This document shows positions 25,371 through 34,461 of a DNA stretch of 64,000 nt, piece by piece. Both the position numbers and the translations under genes were made by a program. Source of the stretch: an uncultured Collinsella sp. (GTDB lineage: Bacteria > Actinomycetota > Coriobacteriia > Coriobacteriales > Coriobacteriaceae); assembly GCA_900541055.1 (NCBI GenBank), contig UQHZ01000007.1, positions 1-64,000 of the forward strand, given 5' to 3'. The notes below the pieces were generated by a model. It was not told the origin of the DNA and did no database searches. It saw nothing but the letters and a program-made list of their open reading frames with translations. The first letter of the stretch is position 1. Each line of letters opens with the position of its first letter.

Positions 25371-26729
25371 ATGGCAGCACCCGAGCAGCTGTTTAACGTT
25401 CGTGAGCGCAAGCGTTTTGAGCGCCACGACATTTGGGAGCGCATCACCGAGAACGGCACGATTTCCGCCGCCGTCATGGTCTTCGCCGCCATCGCCGCCG
25501 TCATTTGCGCCAACACCGATGCCTACGAGGCCATCCATCACTTTTTGGAGACCCCGCTGTATGTGGGTCTGGGCAACCTTACGGCCGGTCTCACCGTTGA
25601 GCTTTTCGTCAACGACTTCCTCATGGCGATCTTCTTTTTGTTGGTGGGCATTGAGCTTAAGTACGAGATGACGGTCGGCGAGCTCAAGAACCCGCGCCAG
25701 GCTATGCTTCCCATGCTGGCGGCCGTGGGCGGCGTCGTCGTTCCCGCCTGCATCTATCTGATCTTTAACCATGCCGGCGCGCACAACGGCTGGGCCATTC
25801 CCATGGCAACCGATATTGCCTTTGCGCTGGGCGTGCTGTCGCTTTTGGGCAACCGCGTGCCCAACGGCGTGCGCGTGTTCTTCTCGACGCTCGCCATCGC
25901 CGACGACCTCATCTCCATCGCCGCCATCGCCATCTTCTACGGTCAGAGCCCCAATCCGTTTTGGTTGGGCGCCGCCGCGCTTGTGACCTGTGCGCTCGTG
26001 TGGCTCAACAAGACGCAGCATTACCGCCTTGCCCCGTATTCGGTACTGGGCCTGCTGTTGTGGTTCTGCATGTTCAAGAGCGGCGTGCACGCTACGCTTG
26101 CTGGCGTCATCCTGGCCTTCACCATCCCGGCCAAGTGCGGTGTTAAGCTCGATAGCCTCACCGATTGGCTGGGCGAGTGCTTGCCGCTGCTCGATGACCG
26201 CTACGACGACGAGGCGCACATCCTGGGCCAGCATGACTTTACCGTCTCGACCACCAAGGTCGAGCGCGTCATGCACCGCGTGACCCCGCCGCTCATCCGC
26301 ATGGAGCGTCTGATCTCCACGCCGGTCAACTTTGTGATCCTGCCGATCTTCGCGTTCGTCAACGCACAGGTTCGCCTGGTGGGCGTGGATATGAGCACAC
26401 TGCTCACCGACCCGGTGACGCTCGGTGTGTACTTTGGCATGCTGCTGGGCAAGCCGATCGGCATCTTTGGCATGACGTTCGCCTTGGTCAAGCTCAAGGC
26501 CTGCGAGCTGCCGCACAACGTCAACTGGCACATGATTGCCGGCGTGGGTATTCTGGGCGGTATCGGCTTTACCATGTCGATTCTCATCAGCGGTCTTGCC
26601 TTCCCGACGGCCCAGTTTGAGGTTCTTGCTGCCAAGGCTGCCATTCTTGCCGGTTCGGTCACCGCTGCCGTGCTCGGCATGATCTACATGAGCGTGGTCT
26701 GCAAACACCCCGCGTCCAAGGGCGAGTAA
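25371..26729 (+). CDS. nhaA: Na+/H+ antiporter NhaA
   Basis: The 452-residue integral membrane protein has about 12 helices. Family blocks include FLMAIFFLLVGIELKYEMTV, the functional core ATDIAFALGVLSLLG and LAIADDLISIAAIAIFY with the paired Asp residues of the ion site, and GIGFTMSILISGLAF. It exchanges Na+ for H+ to control pH and salt. AAAGGAG lies before the ATG. The C-terminal half has a longer hydrophilic loop (LGECLPLLDDRYDDEAHILG) than E. coli NhaA. A terminator hairpin in the leader suggests control by attenuation. Confidence 0.95.
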   Translation: MAAPEQLFNVRERKRFERHDIWERITENGTISAAVMVFAAIAAVICANTDAYEAIHHFLETPLYVGLGNLTAGLTVELFVNDFLMAIFFLLVGIELKYEMTVGELKNPRQAMLPMLAAVGGVVVPACIYLIFNHAGAHNGWAIPMATDIAFALGVLSLLGNRVPNGVRVFFSTLAIADDLISIAAIAIFYGQSPNPFWLGAAALVTCALVWLNKTQHYRLAPYSVLGLLLWFCMFKSGVHATLAGVILAFTIPAKCGVKLDSLTDWLGECLPLLDDRYDDEAHILGQHDFTVSTTKVERVMHRVTPPLIRMERLISTPVNFVILPIFAFVNAQVRLVGVDMSTLLTDPVTLGVYFGMLLGKPIGIFGMTFALVKLKACELPHNVNWHMIAGVGILGGIGFTMSILISGLAFPTAQFEVLAAKAAILAGSVTAAVLGMIYMSVVCKHPASKGE

Positions 26730-26746
26730 AAGCACATACAAGTTTG

Positions 26747-26784
26747 AAAACGCCGCCTGTGAACACCATCACAGGCGGCGTTTT
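26747..26784 (+). terminator. Terminator of nhaA
   Basis: AAAACGCCGCCTGTGA (26747-26762) pairs perfectly with TCACAGGCGGCGTTTT (26769-26784). Confidence 0.88.
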
Positions 26785-26976
26785 AGTCATTGGGGACGTT
26801 CTTATAGTCATCGGGGACGTTCTTAAATGACTAGTCGAGAGGGACACTCTTTGCGAGCGGCCGAAAAGGACCGTCCCAAACTGCCGGCACTTGGGGAGTG
26901 TCCCCAAGTGCCACATGCCATCTGGGAAGACTGTCCCCAACAACTAGTCGTTTAAGAACGTCCCCAATGACTAGGG
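26785..26976. repeat. Cluster of GGGGAC/ACTAG repeat units
   Basis: About 190 bases of tandem and inverted units: GGGGACGTTCTTA three times in either direction, ACTAGTC blocks, AACTGCCGGCACTT, and the palindrome GGCACTTGGGGA-GTG-TCCCCAAGTGCC (26886-26912). It fills the space between the convergent nhaA and hypothetical genes and is the largest array of this family in the window. Confidence 0.85.
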
Positions 26977-27231
26977 CTATTCCACCGTTCCGTAGACGGC
27001 GCCCCAGCCGTGGGCGGCCAAGGCGGAGTTGAGTTGGTCGCAAAGTGACTGGCGGTCGTAATAGCCGGGCGGTAGCAGGTTGACGATCTCCATGAGATCG
27101 GGTGCCAGGTCCAAGATTTCGGCCTGTACGATTAGGTCCAGGCGGTCGATGGCGTGGCGGTCGTAAAACAGTCCGTCGACCAGGCGCTGCAGGTCGCCGA
27201 ATTCCTCGGCCTGGAACGATCCATACTCCAT
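26977..27231 (-). CDS. Hypothetical protein, 84 residues
   Basis: It starts at the ATG at 27231, with AAGGAGG upstream. The small acidic protein (EEFGDLQRLVDGLFYDRHAI, LDLAPDLMEIVNLLPPGYYD) has no membrane segment or cysteines and looks helical. I recognise no family. It diverges from the aspartate aminotransferase gene, and its 3' end abuts the repeat cluster. Confidence 0.6.
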   Translation of the reverse strand: MEYGSFQAEEFGDLQRLVDGLFYDRHAIDRLDLIVQAEILDLAPDLMEIVNLLPPGYYDRQSLCDQLNSALAAHGWGAVYGTVE

Positions 27232-27380
27232 AGTGCCTCCTTGGGCGCCCCACGCCGGCATGCGCGGCGATTCGTAATTTATTGCGATGGACTTAATCTA
27301 TCACGGCTTCATAACGTTGCGGCGGTGGCGGTCTATACTTAGACGAACTGCAACGTCCCGCTTTGCGAAAGGTCGCACCC

Positions 27381-28685
27381 ATGCAGACGATCTACCAGAA
27401 GATGGAAACCACCGAACTCGATGCCGCCATCGAGGCGCTCAAAGCCGAGGTCGCCGAGGTCAAGGCCAAGGGCCTGGCGCTCGATATGGCGCGCGGCAAG
27501 CCGTCGCCCTCCCAGGTGGACATCTCGCGCCCCATGCTCGACATCCTCAATGCCGACGCCGATTTGCACGACGGCAACGTCGACTGCTCCAATTACGGCT
27601 GCTTCGAGGGCATTCCCTCGGCACGCAAGTTGGCAGGGGAGTTCCTGGGCTGCCCCGCCGAGCAGACGCTCGTGCTGGGTTCGTCGAGCCTTTTGATCGA
27701 GCATGACATCGCCGGCGTGTTCTGGCGCTGCGGCTCGTGCGGCAGCGATCCTTGGGAGGCTTACGAGGCCGCGCACGACGGCAAGAAGGTTAAGTTCCTG
27801 TGCCCGGTGCCCGGCTACGACCGCCACTTTGGCATCACCGCCGACTTGGGCATCGAGAACGTCCCCGTTGCGATGACCGACAACGGCCCCGACATGGACG
27901 AGATCGAGCGCCTCGTTGCCGCCGACGATTCCATCAAGGGTATCTGGTGCGTGCCCAAGTATTCAAACCCCACGGGCATCACCTTTAGCGAGGACACTGT
28001 GCGCCGCCTGGTCGAGATGCCCACGGCCGCGCCCGATTTCCGCATCTTCTGGGACAACGCCTACTGCGTGCACGACCTGTACGATGAGACCGACGAGCTC
28101 GCAAACATCTTTGACCTCGCTCACGCGGCGGGCACCGAGGACCGCGTGGTGGCCTTTGCCTCGACGTCCAAGATCACCTTCCCGGGCGCCGGCATCGGCT
28201 TTATCGGTGCGAGCCCCGCGGTCATCGCCGAGTTCTCCAAGTGCCTGAAGGCCGGCCTCATCAGCGCCGACAAGCTCAACCAGCTGCGTCACGTGCGTTT
28301 CCTTCCCACCATCGAGGCAGTCAAGGAGCACATGAAAAAGCATGCCGAGTTCCTGCGTCCGCGCTTTGAGGCCGTCGAGCGCAAGCTCACCGAGGGCTTG
28401 GGCGATACGGGCTGTGCCACCTGGACGCACCCCCGCGGCGGCTACTTTGTAAGCTTCGATGGTCCCGAGGGCTCGGCCCAAAAGGTCGCCGCGCTCTGCG
28501 CCGACCTGGGCGTCAAGCTCACGCCGGCCGGTGCTACCTGGCCCTATGGCAAGGACCCGCGCGACACCAACATTCGCATCGCGCCGAGCTATCCCACGGT
28601 CGAGGACCTGGAGGCCGCGCTCGATGTGCTGGTGCTGGCCGTTAAGCTTGTCGCTGCCGAGCTTGCGCGTGCCGAGCGCGCCTAA
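27381..28685 (+). CDS. Aspartate aminotransferase, MocR-like subgroup
   Basis: The protein has 434 residues from the ATG at 27381 after AAAGG. It is a fold-type I PLP enzyme: substrate and cofactor blocks GKPSPSQVDISRP, VLGSSSLLIEHD, WCVPKYSNPTGIT, FWDNAYCVHDLY, and the Schiff-base lysine in FASTSKITFPGAG. The sequence fits the Asp_aminotransf (aminotransferase Ic) family, known from Corynebacterium AspT, which makes aspartate from oxaloacetate and glutamate. It lacks the GntR DNA-binding domain of MocR regulators. It appears monocistronic, with a TATACT box upstream at 27332. Confidence 0.88.
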   Translation: MQTIYQKMETTELDAAIEALKAEVAEVKAKGLALDMARGKPSPSQVDISRPMLDILNADADLHDGNVDCSNYGCFEGIPSARKLAGEFLGCPAEQTLVLGSSSLLIEHDIAGVFWRCGSCGSDPWEAYEAAHDGKKVKFLCPVPGYDRHFGITADLGIENVPVAMTDNGPDMDEIERLVAADDSIKGIWCVPKYSNPTGITFSEDTVRRLVEMPTAAPDFRIFWDNAYCVHDLYDETDELANIFDLAHAAGTEDRVVAFASTSKITFPGAGIGFIGASPAVIAEFSKCLKAGLISADKLNQLRHVRFLPTIEAVKEHMKKHAEFLRPRFEAVERKLTEGLGDTGCATWTHPRGGYFVSFDGPEGSAQKVAALCADLGVKLTPAGATWPYGKDPRDTNIRIAPSYPTVEDLEAALDVLVLAVKLVAAELARAERA

Positions 28686-28736
28686 CGCGCGGCTTCCCGT
28701 ACTATCCGCACTTTCGATACGTAAAGGAGCGTATAC

Positions 28737-29051
28737 ATGGATTTGGGTATTTCCACCAACCCCACGCCAGAGCTCTACACCATTAAGGTAACCGGCGAGA
28801 TCGATATCTCTAACGCCGATAGCCTGCGCAATGCCATCGACCTGGCGCTCGAGCAGCCCACTGAGGCCGTTGAGCTCGATTTTGCCCAGGTGAGCTACAT
28901 CGACTCGACGGGCATTGGCGTGCTCGTGGGCGCCGCGCACCACGCGGTCGACCACGGCAAGTGCTTTAGCTGCATCAATGTGCAGCCCCCGGTGATGCGC
29001 GTGGTTCAGCTGTTGGGTGTCGACCAGGAGATTTCGATCACTGCTGCATAA
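28737..29051 (+). CDS. STAS-domain anti-sigma factor antagonist
   Basis: The 104-residue single STAS domain starts after AAAGGAG. IKVTGEIDISNADSLRNAI and VSYIDSTGIGVLVGAAHHA are the two signature segments; the Ser of DSTGIG is the usual phosphorylation site. Such proteins free a sigma factor by binding its anti-sigma kinase. No RsbW-like kinase or sigma factor gene is near, so this is an orphan switch component. It lies between the aminotransferase gene and tatA. Confidence 0.88.
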   Translation: MDLGISTNPTPELYTIKVTGEIDISNADSLRNAIDLALEQPTEAVELDFAQVSYIDSTGIGVLVGAAHHAVDHGKCFSCINVQPPVMRVVQLLGVDQEISITAA

Positions 29052-29204
29052 TCTTCGCCCCCAAAAGGGCGTGCCGTTTGGCATATGTTTGTGATGCGCT
29101 CGGACGTTTTGGCGTCCGGGCGCTATACTTGACCGAATGAATAGACGAGTTCCGGCCGAATGGCGCGGTGCGGGCTCGACTCACATCGAGCCTTGGAGGT
29201 ATGT

Positions 29205-29789
29205 GTGTTTGGTATTGGAGAGGGTGAGCTCGCGATCATCGTGGTCTTCGGCTTTTTGCTGTTTGGCCCGGATAAGCTCCCGCAGATGGGCCGCACGATC
29301 GGCCGTGCCATCCGTCAGTTCCGCGAGACGCAGGAAAAGATGACGGCCGTTGTTCAGTCCGAGATTATCGATCCGGTGAGCGAGGCCGCGTCGGCCCCGG
29401 TCAAGCCCAAGAAGGCTGCTGCGACCGACGACGATTCCGATGCGGACGAGGATGCCGCCGAGACGGCAGCGCCCGCCAAGAAGGAGACCTTTGCCGAGCG
29501 TCGCGCCCGTCTTGCTGCCGAGAAGGCCGCAAGCGAGAGTGCCGCTGAGGGAGAAGGTGCTGCCGAGGAGGCTGAAGCCGAGGGTCCCGACGCCGGGTCT
29601 GCCGATGCCGCCGTCGAGCCCGAGCCTGCTGCAGAGCCGGAGCCCGAGCCCGAGGCGGCAGAGCCCACGACGGCCGACCTCTATGCCCGTCGTCCCCGCA
29701 AGCGCAAGGCCGTCGTCGACCAGCTTGCCCGCGAGCTCGAGGCCGAGGACGATGCCGCTGCCGATGCCCCGAAGGGAGACGATGAGTAA
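29205..29789 (+). CDS. tatA: Sec-independent translocase TatA/TatB
   Basis: The protein has 194 residues from a GTG at 29205, eight bases after GGAGG. It shows the N-terminal helix-hinge-amphipathic helix of the family: FGIGEGELAIIVVFGFLLFG, PDKLPQMGR, AIRQFRE. The rest is an unusually long disordered Ala/Glu/Pro-rich acidic tail of about 130 residues ending in a basic helix (RRPRKRKAVVDQLARELEAE). It is translationally coupled to tatC (TAATG overlap), and since no other tatA/B is here it may serve as the single bifunctional component. It exports folded proteins, such as the Tat-type lipoprotein at 35608. Confidence 0.92.
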   Translation: MFGIGEGELAIIVVFGFLLFGPDKLPQMGRTIGRAIRQFRETQEKMTAVVQSEIIDPVSEAASAPVKPKKAAATDDDSDADEDAAETAAPAKKETFAERRARLAAEKAASESAAEGEGAAEEAEAEGPDAGSADAAVEPEPAAEPEPEPEAAEPTTADLYARRPRKRKAVVDQLARELEAEDDAAADAPKGDDE

Positions 29790-30580
29790 TGCCTATCGGA
29801 CCTGCGCGTATGCCGCTCTTCGATCACCTGGGAGAGCTCCGTCGCCGCCTGACCATCGTGGTCGTCTCGGTGTTTGCCGCAGCCATCGTGCTGTATTTCG
29901 CCACGCCCGTGGTGCTCGACATCCTGGAAGATCCCATCCGCTCCTTTGTGCCGGATGGTAAGTTCTACATCACCACCACGCTCGGCGGCTTTGGCCTGCG
30001 CTTCTCGCTGGCCATCAAGATGGCCGTGGTCATGTGCACGCCCATGATCATCTGGCAGATTCTGGCGTTTTTCCTGCCGGCGCTTCGCCCCAACGAGCGC
30101 AAGTGGGTCGTGCCCACGGTGCTCGCCTCGACGGTGCTGTTCTTCCTGGGCGCAATCTTTTGCTACTTCATCATCATCCCTGCGGGCTTTGAGTGGCTCA
30201 TCGGCGAAACCTCGGCCGTCGCCACGGCGCTGCCCGATCTGGAGAACTACGTCAACATGGAGCTGCTCTTTATGATTGGCTTTGGTGTGGCGTTTGAGCT
30301 GCCGCTCATCATCTTTTACCTGTCCGTCTTCCATATCGTGTCCTACGCGGCCTTCCGCAGCGCCTGGCGTTACGTATACGTTGGCCTGCTTGTGGGCTCG
30401 GCTGTGATTACGCCCGACGGCTCGCCCGTTACGCTGGGCCTCATGTATGGCGCCCTGCTCTCGCTCTACGAGATTTCGCTCGCCATCGCCCGTGTGGTCA
30501 TTACCGCGCGCGAGGGCAAGGAGGGCTTGTTCGTGAGTCGTCTGGACCTGTTCTCGGACGATGAGGACGACGAGGAGTAA
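29789..30580 (+). CDS. tatC: Twin-arginine translocase TatC
   Basis: The 263-residue protein has six predicted membrane helices. The signal-peptide-binding N-terminus FDHLGELRRRLTIV and the conserved FGLRFSLAIKMAVV, FFLPALRPNERKW and FELPLIIFYLS blocks are present. The C-terminus is acidic (SDDEDDEE). The ATG shares its A with the tatA stop. It forms the receptor and channel of the Tat pathway with TatA. hypA follows after six bases, which suggests one tatAC-hypAB transcript and fits export of a cofactor-loaded hydrogenase. Confidence 0.95.
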   Translation: MPIGPARMPLFDHLGELRRRLTIVVVSVFAAAIVLYFATPVVLDILEDPIRSFVPDGKFYITTTLGGFGLRFSLAIKMAVVMCTPMIIWQILAFFLPALRPNERKWVVPTVLASTVLFFLGAIFCYFIIIPAGFEWLIGETSAVATALPDLENYVNMELLFMIGFGVAFELPLIIFYLSVFHIVSYAAFRSAWRYVYVGLLVGSAVITPDGSPVTLGLMYGALLSLYEISLAIARVVITAREGKEGLFVSRLDLFSDDEDDEE

Positions 30581-30586
30581 ATCGGT

Positions 30587-30943
30587 ATGCACGAGGTTGG
30601 CATTGTCAACGGCATACTCGATACAGTGATTCGTGCGGCGCGTGGGGCGGGGGCCTCGCGCGCCGTTTTGGTAACGCTGCGTATCGGGGATATGACCGAG
30701 GTCGTGCGCGAGGCGCTTGACTTTGCGTGGGAGACGTTTCGTGACGAGGACCCGCTCACGCAAGGTTGCGAGCTTGCGGTAGAGGAGGTCCATCCGCAAA
30801 GCGAGTGTCTGGACTGCGGTGAGGTTTTCGATCATGATCGCTTCCACTGCCGCTGCCCCCAGTGCGGCGGCGCCAATGTGCGCCTACTGCACGGCCGCGA
30901 GCTCGACATCGCAAGTATCGAAATCGAGACCCCCGACGATTAG
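30587..30943 (+). CDS. hypA: Hydrogenase nickel chaperone HypA
   Basis: The 118-residue protein has the nickel-binding N-terminus MHEVGIV with His2 and the zinc pair CLDCGEVF and CRCPQCGG near residues 72-94. It delivers nickel to [NiFe]-hydrogenase with HypB. The gene follows tatC by six bases and precedes hypB by 55 bases. No hydrogenase structural genes lie in the window. Confidence 0.95.
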   Translation: MHEVGIVNGILDTVIRAARGAGASRAVLVTLRIGDMTEVVREALDFAWETFRDEDPLTQGCELAVEEVHPQSECLDCGEVFDHDRFHCRCPQCGGANVRLLHGRELDIASIEIETPDD

Positions 30944-30998
30944 CCCATCAGCCATCTGGGGACGGGGTATAAAGGGGCAGAAGTAAGGAGTGCCGAAT

Positions 30999-31682
30999 AT
31001 GGCCGAGAAAACGATTGATATCGCGTCGCCGATTCTGTCGCGCAACGAGCGCCTGGCAGATCAGCTGCGTGAGCGATTTAAAGAGACAAACACCTACGTG
31101 ATTAACGTGCTGTCGAGCCCCGGCTCGGGCAAGACCACCACGATCCTGGGCACCAACGAGCGCCTGCGCGACAAGGCTGGCCTGCGCTGCGCCGTCATCG
31201 AGGGCGACATCGCCTCGGACGTCGACGCCATTACCATGAAGGAAGCCGGCATGCCCGCCATCCAGATCAACACGGGCGGCCTGTGCCACCTCGAGGGCAA
31301 CATGATCATGGAGGCCGTCGACGCGTTCGACCAGGCTGTGGGTCTGGAAAACATTGACGTCATCTTTATCGAAAACGTGGGCAACCTGGTCTGCCCGGTC
31401 GACTTTGACCTGGGTGAGAACCTGTCCATCATGATCCTCTCTGTGCCCGAGGGCGACGACAAGCCCATCAAGTACCCGGGCATCTTCCAACACGCCGGCG
31501 CGCAGCTGCTCAACAAGGTCGATGTGGCCCCGGCTTTCGATTTTGACATGGATAGGTATACTAAGACACTCGATGACCTCAATCCGCAGGCGCCGCGGTT
31601 TGCCGTGAGCGCGCGCAAGGGCGAGGGCATGGATGCCTGGTGCGATTGGCTCATCGGGCAGATTGAGCAAGCAAGGGCGTAA
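30999..31682 (+). CDS. hypB: Hydrogenase maturation GTPase HypB
   Basis: The protein has 227 residues from the ATG at 30999 after TAAGGAG; a GTG at 30990 overlaps the ribosome site. GTPase motifs: P-loop SSPGSGKTT near residue 40, switch-region EGDIASDVDA, and NKVD near 172. The metal-binding Cys-His pair GGLCHLEG lies near 94. Family members with nickel storage have a His-rich N-terminus; it is absent here, so this form should act only as GTPase and nickel donor with HypA. Confidence 0.95.
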   Translation: MAEKTIDIASPILSRNERLADQLRERFKETNTYVINVLSSPGSGKTTTILGTNERLRDKAGLRCAVIEGDIASDVDAITMKEAGMPAIQINTGGLCHLEGNMIMEAVDAFDQAVGLENIDVIFIENVGNLVCPVDFDLGENLSIMILSVPEGDDKPIKYPGIFQHAGAQLLNKVDVAPAFDFDMDRYTKTLDDLNPQAPRFAVSARKGEGMDAWCDWLIGQIEQARA

Positions 31683-31736
31683 GTCGGCCGCCATACGGGC
31701 GGGCGTAGCCGCAGAGATACGAGATAGGAGCCTCTT

Positions 31737-34334
31737 TTGAAGCTCATCATCGCCGAGAAAAACGACGCCGCGCGTCAGATCGCCGAGCGGCTGTCCACGG
31801 GTAAGCCTAAAAAGGACAAGGTGTACAACACCGCCATCTACCGTTTTGAGTGGAAGGGCGAGGAGTGCGTGACGATCGGTCTTGCCGGTCACATCCTTGC
31901 GCCCGATTTTTGCGACAGCGTGCTGTTCGATAAAAAGCTGGGTTGGTATTCGGTGACCGAGGACGGTGAGATGCTGCCGGCCGATATGCCCGATGGCCTG
32001 GCCCGCCCGCCGTACGACACCAAGCGCAAGCCGTTCCTTGCCGACGGCATTTCCATTAAGGGCTGGAAGCTCGAGAGCCTGCCTTATCTCACCTGGGCAC
32101 CCGTCATTAAGCTACCGGCCGAGAAGGAGCTCATTCGTTCGCTCAAGAACCTGGCTAAGAAGTCCGACAGCGTCATCATCGCCACGGACTTTGACCGCGA
32201 GGGCGAGCTGATCGGTTCGGACGCCCTCAACAAGGTGCGTGAGGTGGCGCCCGACTTGCCGGTTGCCCGCGCCCAATACTCTTCGTTTACCAAGGCCGAG
32301 ATCACGCACGCCTTCGATAATCTCGTCTCACTCGACCAGAACCTGGCCGACGCCGGCGAGAGCCGCCAGCACATCGACCTCATTTGGGGCGCGGTGCTCA
32401 CGCGCTATCTGACGCTCGCCAAGTTCGGCGGCTTTGGTAACGTGCGCTCTGCCGGCCGCGTGCAGACGCCGACGCTCGCCCTGGTGGTCGAGCGCGAGCG
32501 CGAGCGCATGGCGTTTGTGCCCGAGGACTATTGGCAGATTCGCGGCATGGGTGCCGCGCAGGGCGCCGCCGAGGACGACCGCTTTAAGATTGCACACAAG
32601 ATGGCGCGTTTTACCGACAAGGATGCTGCCGAGACGGCGTACGGCCATGTCGACGGTGTCGCGACGGCGACCGTTGCCGCGGTGACCAAGCGCTCGCGTA
32701 AGCAGCAGCCGCCCACGCCGTTTGCGACGACCTCGCTGCAGGCTGCCGCCGCGGCCGAGGGCATCTCGCCTGCGCGTACGATGCGCATCGCCGAGTCCCT
32801 CTACATGGCCGGTCTCATCAGCTACCCGCGTGTCGACAATACCGTGTACCCTGCGACGCTCGATCTGGGCGCCGTGGTGAGCGATCTGGCAAAGATCAAC
32901 CCGGCGCTGGCGCCGGTGTGCAAAAAGGTGCTCGCCGGTCCCATGAAGCCCACGCGCGGCAAGGTCGAGACCACCGATCACCCGCCTATCTATCCCACCG
33001 GCGAGGGCGATCCGTCCACGCTCGACGGCGGCCAGCGCAAGCTCTACGACCTCATTACCCGTCGCTTCCTGGCGACGCTCATGGGTCCCGCGACCATCGA
33101 GAACACCAAGCTCGAGCTCGACGTGAACGGCGAGCCGTTCGTGGCCTCGGGCGATGTGCTCGTGACCCCGGGTTTCCGCGAGGCCTACCCGTATGGCCTT
33201 AAACGCGACGAGCAGATGCCGCCGCTGGAGCAGGGCGATACGGTCGACGTGTTCGACATTAAGCTCGAAGCCAAGCAGACCGAGCCGCCCGCGCGCTACA
33301 GCCAGGGCAAGCTCGTGCAGGAGATGGAGAAGCGCGGCCTGGGTACCAAGTCCACGCGTGCGAGCATCATCGAGCGCCTGTATGCCGTGCGCTATCTCAA
33401 AAATGATCCCGTTGAGCCGAGCCAGCTGGGCATCGCCATCATCGACGCGCTGACGCAGTTTGCCCCGCGCATCACGAGCCCCGATATGACCAGCGAGCTC
33501 GATGGCGATATGACCCGTGTGGAGCGCGGCGAGGATACCGAAGAGCATGTCGTGACGCACTCGCGCGCGCTGCTGGCCGGCGTGCTCGACGAGCTGCTCA
33601 AGCACACGCAGGAGCTGGGCGACGCCATCAGCGACGCCGTCACGGCCGATGCGCGCGTGGGCGCCTGCCCCAAGTGCGGCAAGGACCTGGTTATGAAGAC
33701 GAGCGCCAAGACCCGCGGCAGCTTTATCGGCTGCATGGGCTGGCCCGACTGCGACGTGACCTATCCGGTGCCGAGCGGCGTCAAGGTGAGCCCGCTCGAG
33801 GGCGAGGCCGCCGTGTGCCCCGAGTGCGGTGCACCGCGCATTAAATGCCAGCCGTTCCGCCAGAAGGCCTTCGAGATTTGCGTGAACCCCACGTGCCCCA
33901 CCAACTACGAGCCCGACCTTAAGGTGGGCGAGTGCAAGGTGTGCGCCGAGGCAGGACGCCATGGCGATCTGATCGCGCACAAGAGCGAGAAGAGCGGCAA
34001 GCGCTTTATCCGCTGCACCAACTATGACGATTGCGGCGTGAGCTATCCGCTGCCGGCGCGCGGCAAGCTCGAGGCGACGGGCGAGACCTGTCCCGAGTGC
34101 GGCGCTCCCATCGTGGTGGTCAACACAGCGCGCGGCCCGTGGCGTATCTGCGTCAACATGGACTGCCCGACCAAGGAGAAGAAGCCCGCCCGCGGCCGCA
34201 AGACCACGACCAAGGCGAGCACGACGAAGAAGACGACCGCGGCCAAAAAGACGACGGCGGCAAAGAAGGCCACGGCGGCAAAAAAGACGACGGCCAAGAA
34301 GTCGACTACCAAAAAGACCGCTGCCGACAAGTAG
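31737..34334 (+). CDS. Type IA DNA topoisomerase, archaeal-like
   Basis: The protein has 865 residues from a TTG at 31737, six bases after ATAGGAG. The Toprim domain begins KLIIAEKNDAARQIAERLS and holds DFDREGELIG. The active-site tyrosine lies in YMAGLISYPRVDNTVYP and the fold is complete (SAGRVQTPTLALV, ARYSQGKLVQEMEKRGLGTK). Four cysteine zinc-ribbon modules follow (the first CPKCGKDLVMK), then a Lys/Thr/Ala repeat tail. The N-terminus resembles archaeal TopA more than the usual bacterial MPKLVIVESPTKA type; it relaxes negative supercoils. Whether a second, bacterial TopA exists cannot be seen here. Confidence 0.88.
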   Translation: MKLIIAEKNDAARQIAERLSTGKPKKDKVYNTAIYRFEWKGEECVTIGLAGHILAPDFCDSVLFDKKLGWYSVTEDGEMLPADMPDGLARPPYDTKRKPFLADGISIKGWKLESLPYLTWAPVIKLPAEKELIRSLKNLAKKSDSVIIATDFDREGELIGSDALNKVREVAPDLPVARAQYSSFTKAEITHAFDNLVSLDQNLADAGESRQHIDLIWGAVLTRYLTLAKFGGFGNVRSAGRVQTPTLALVVERERERMAFVPEDYWQIRGMGAAQGAAEDDRFKIAHKMARFTDKDAAETAYGHVDGVATATVAAVTKRSRKQQPPTPFATTSLQAAAAAEGISPARTMRIAESLYMAGLISYPRVDNTVYPATLDLGAVVSDLAKINPALAPVCKKVLAGPMKPTRGKVETTDHPPIYPTGEGDPSTLDGGQRKLYDLITRRFLATLMGPATIENTKLELDVNGEPFVASGDVLVTPGFREAYPYGLKRDEQMPPLEQGDTVDVFDIKLEAKQTEPPARYSQGKLVQEMEKRGLGTKSTRASIIERLYAVRYLKNDPVEPSQLGIAIIDALTQFAPRITSPDMTSELDGDMTRVERGEDTEEHVVTHSRALLAGVLDELLKHTQELGDAISDAVTADARVGACPKCGKDLVMKTSAKTRGSFIGCMGWPDCDVTYPVPSGVKVSPLEGEAAVCPECGAPRIKCQPFRQKAFEICVNPTCPTNYEPDLKVGECKVCAEAGRHGDLIAHKSEKSGKRFIRCTNYDDCGVSYPLPARGKLEATGETCPECGAPIVVVNTARGPWRICVNMDCPTKEKKPARGRKTTTKASTTKKTTAAKKTTAAKKATAAKKTTAKKSTTKKTAADK

Positions 34335-34365
34335 CCGCACGGTCGAAACATCACCTAAAACAAAA

Positions 34366-34401
34366 ACGAGCGAGGATCTCAAAATCCTTGCTCGTTTTTT
34401 T
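34366..34401 (+). terminator. Terminator of the topoisomerase gene
   Basis: ACGAGCGAGGAT pairs with ATCCTTGCTCGT (one G-U), followed by a seven-T run. Confidence 0.88.
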
Positions 34402-34403
34402 AT

Positions 34404-34461
34404 CCGGCAGTTAGGGACGTTCCTTTTCTGCCGGCAGTTTAGGAACGTCCCTAACTGCCGG
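34404..34461. repeat. CCGGCAG-GGGACGTTCC palindromic repeat
   Basis: CCGGCAGTTAGGGACGTTCC (34404-34423) and its perfect inverse (34442-34461) are separated by 18 bases that hold CCGGCAGTTT, the start of a further direct unit. It lies between convergent genes. Confidence 0.88.

Noticed and set aside
24144..26741. An 865-codon open frame on the minus strand
   Set aside because: It covers ppaC and nhaA in antisense, and its composition (His/Arg/Gly rich) is that of a shadow frame.
26785..26976. CRISPR array
   Set aside because: Units vary in length and alternate in orientation, with no equal-length spacers and no cas genes.
34190..34334. Direct repeats in the Lys/Thr-rich end of the topoisomerase gene
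   Set aside because: They are coding low-complexity repeats in frame, not an independent repeat element.
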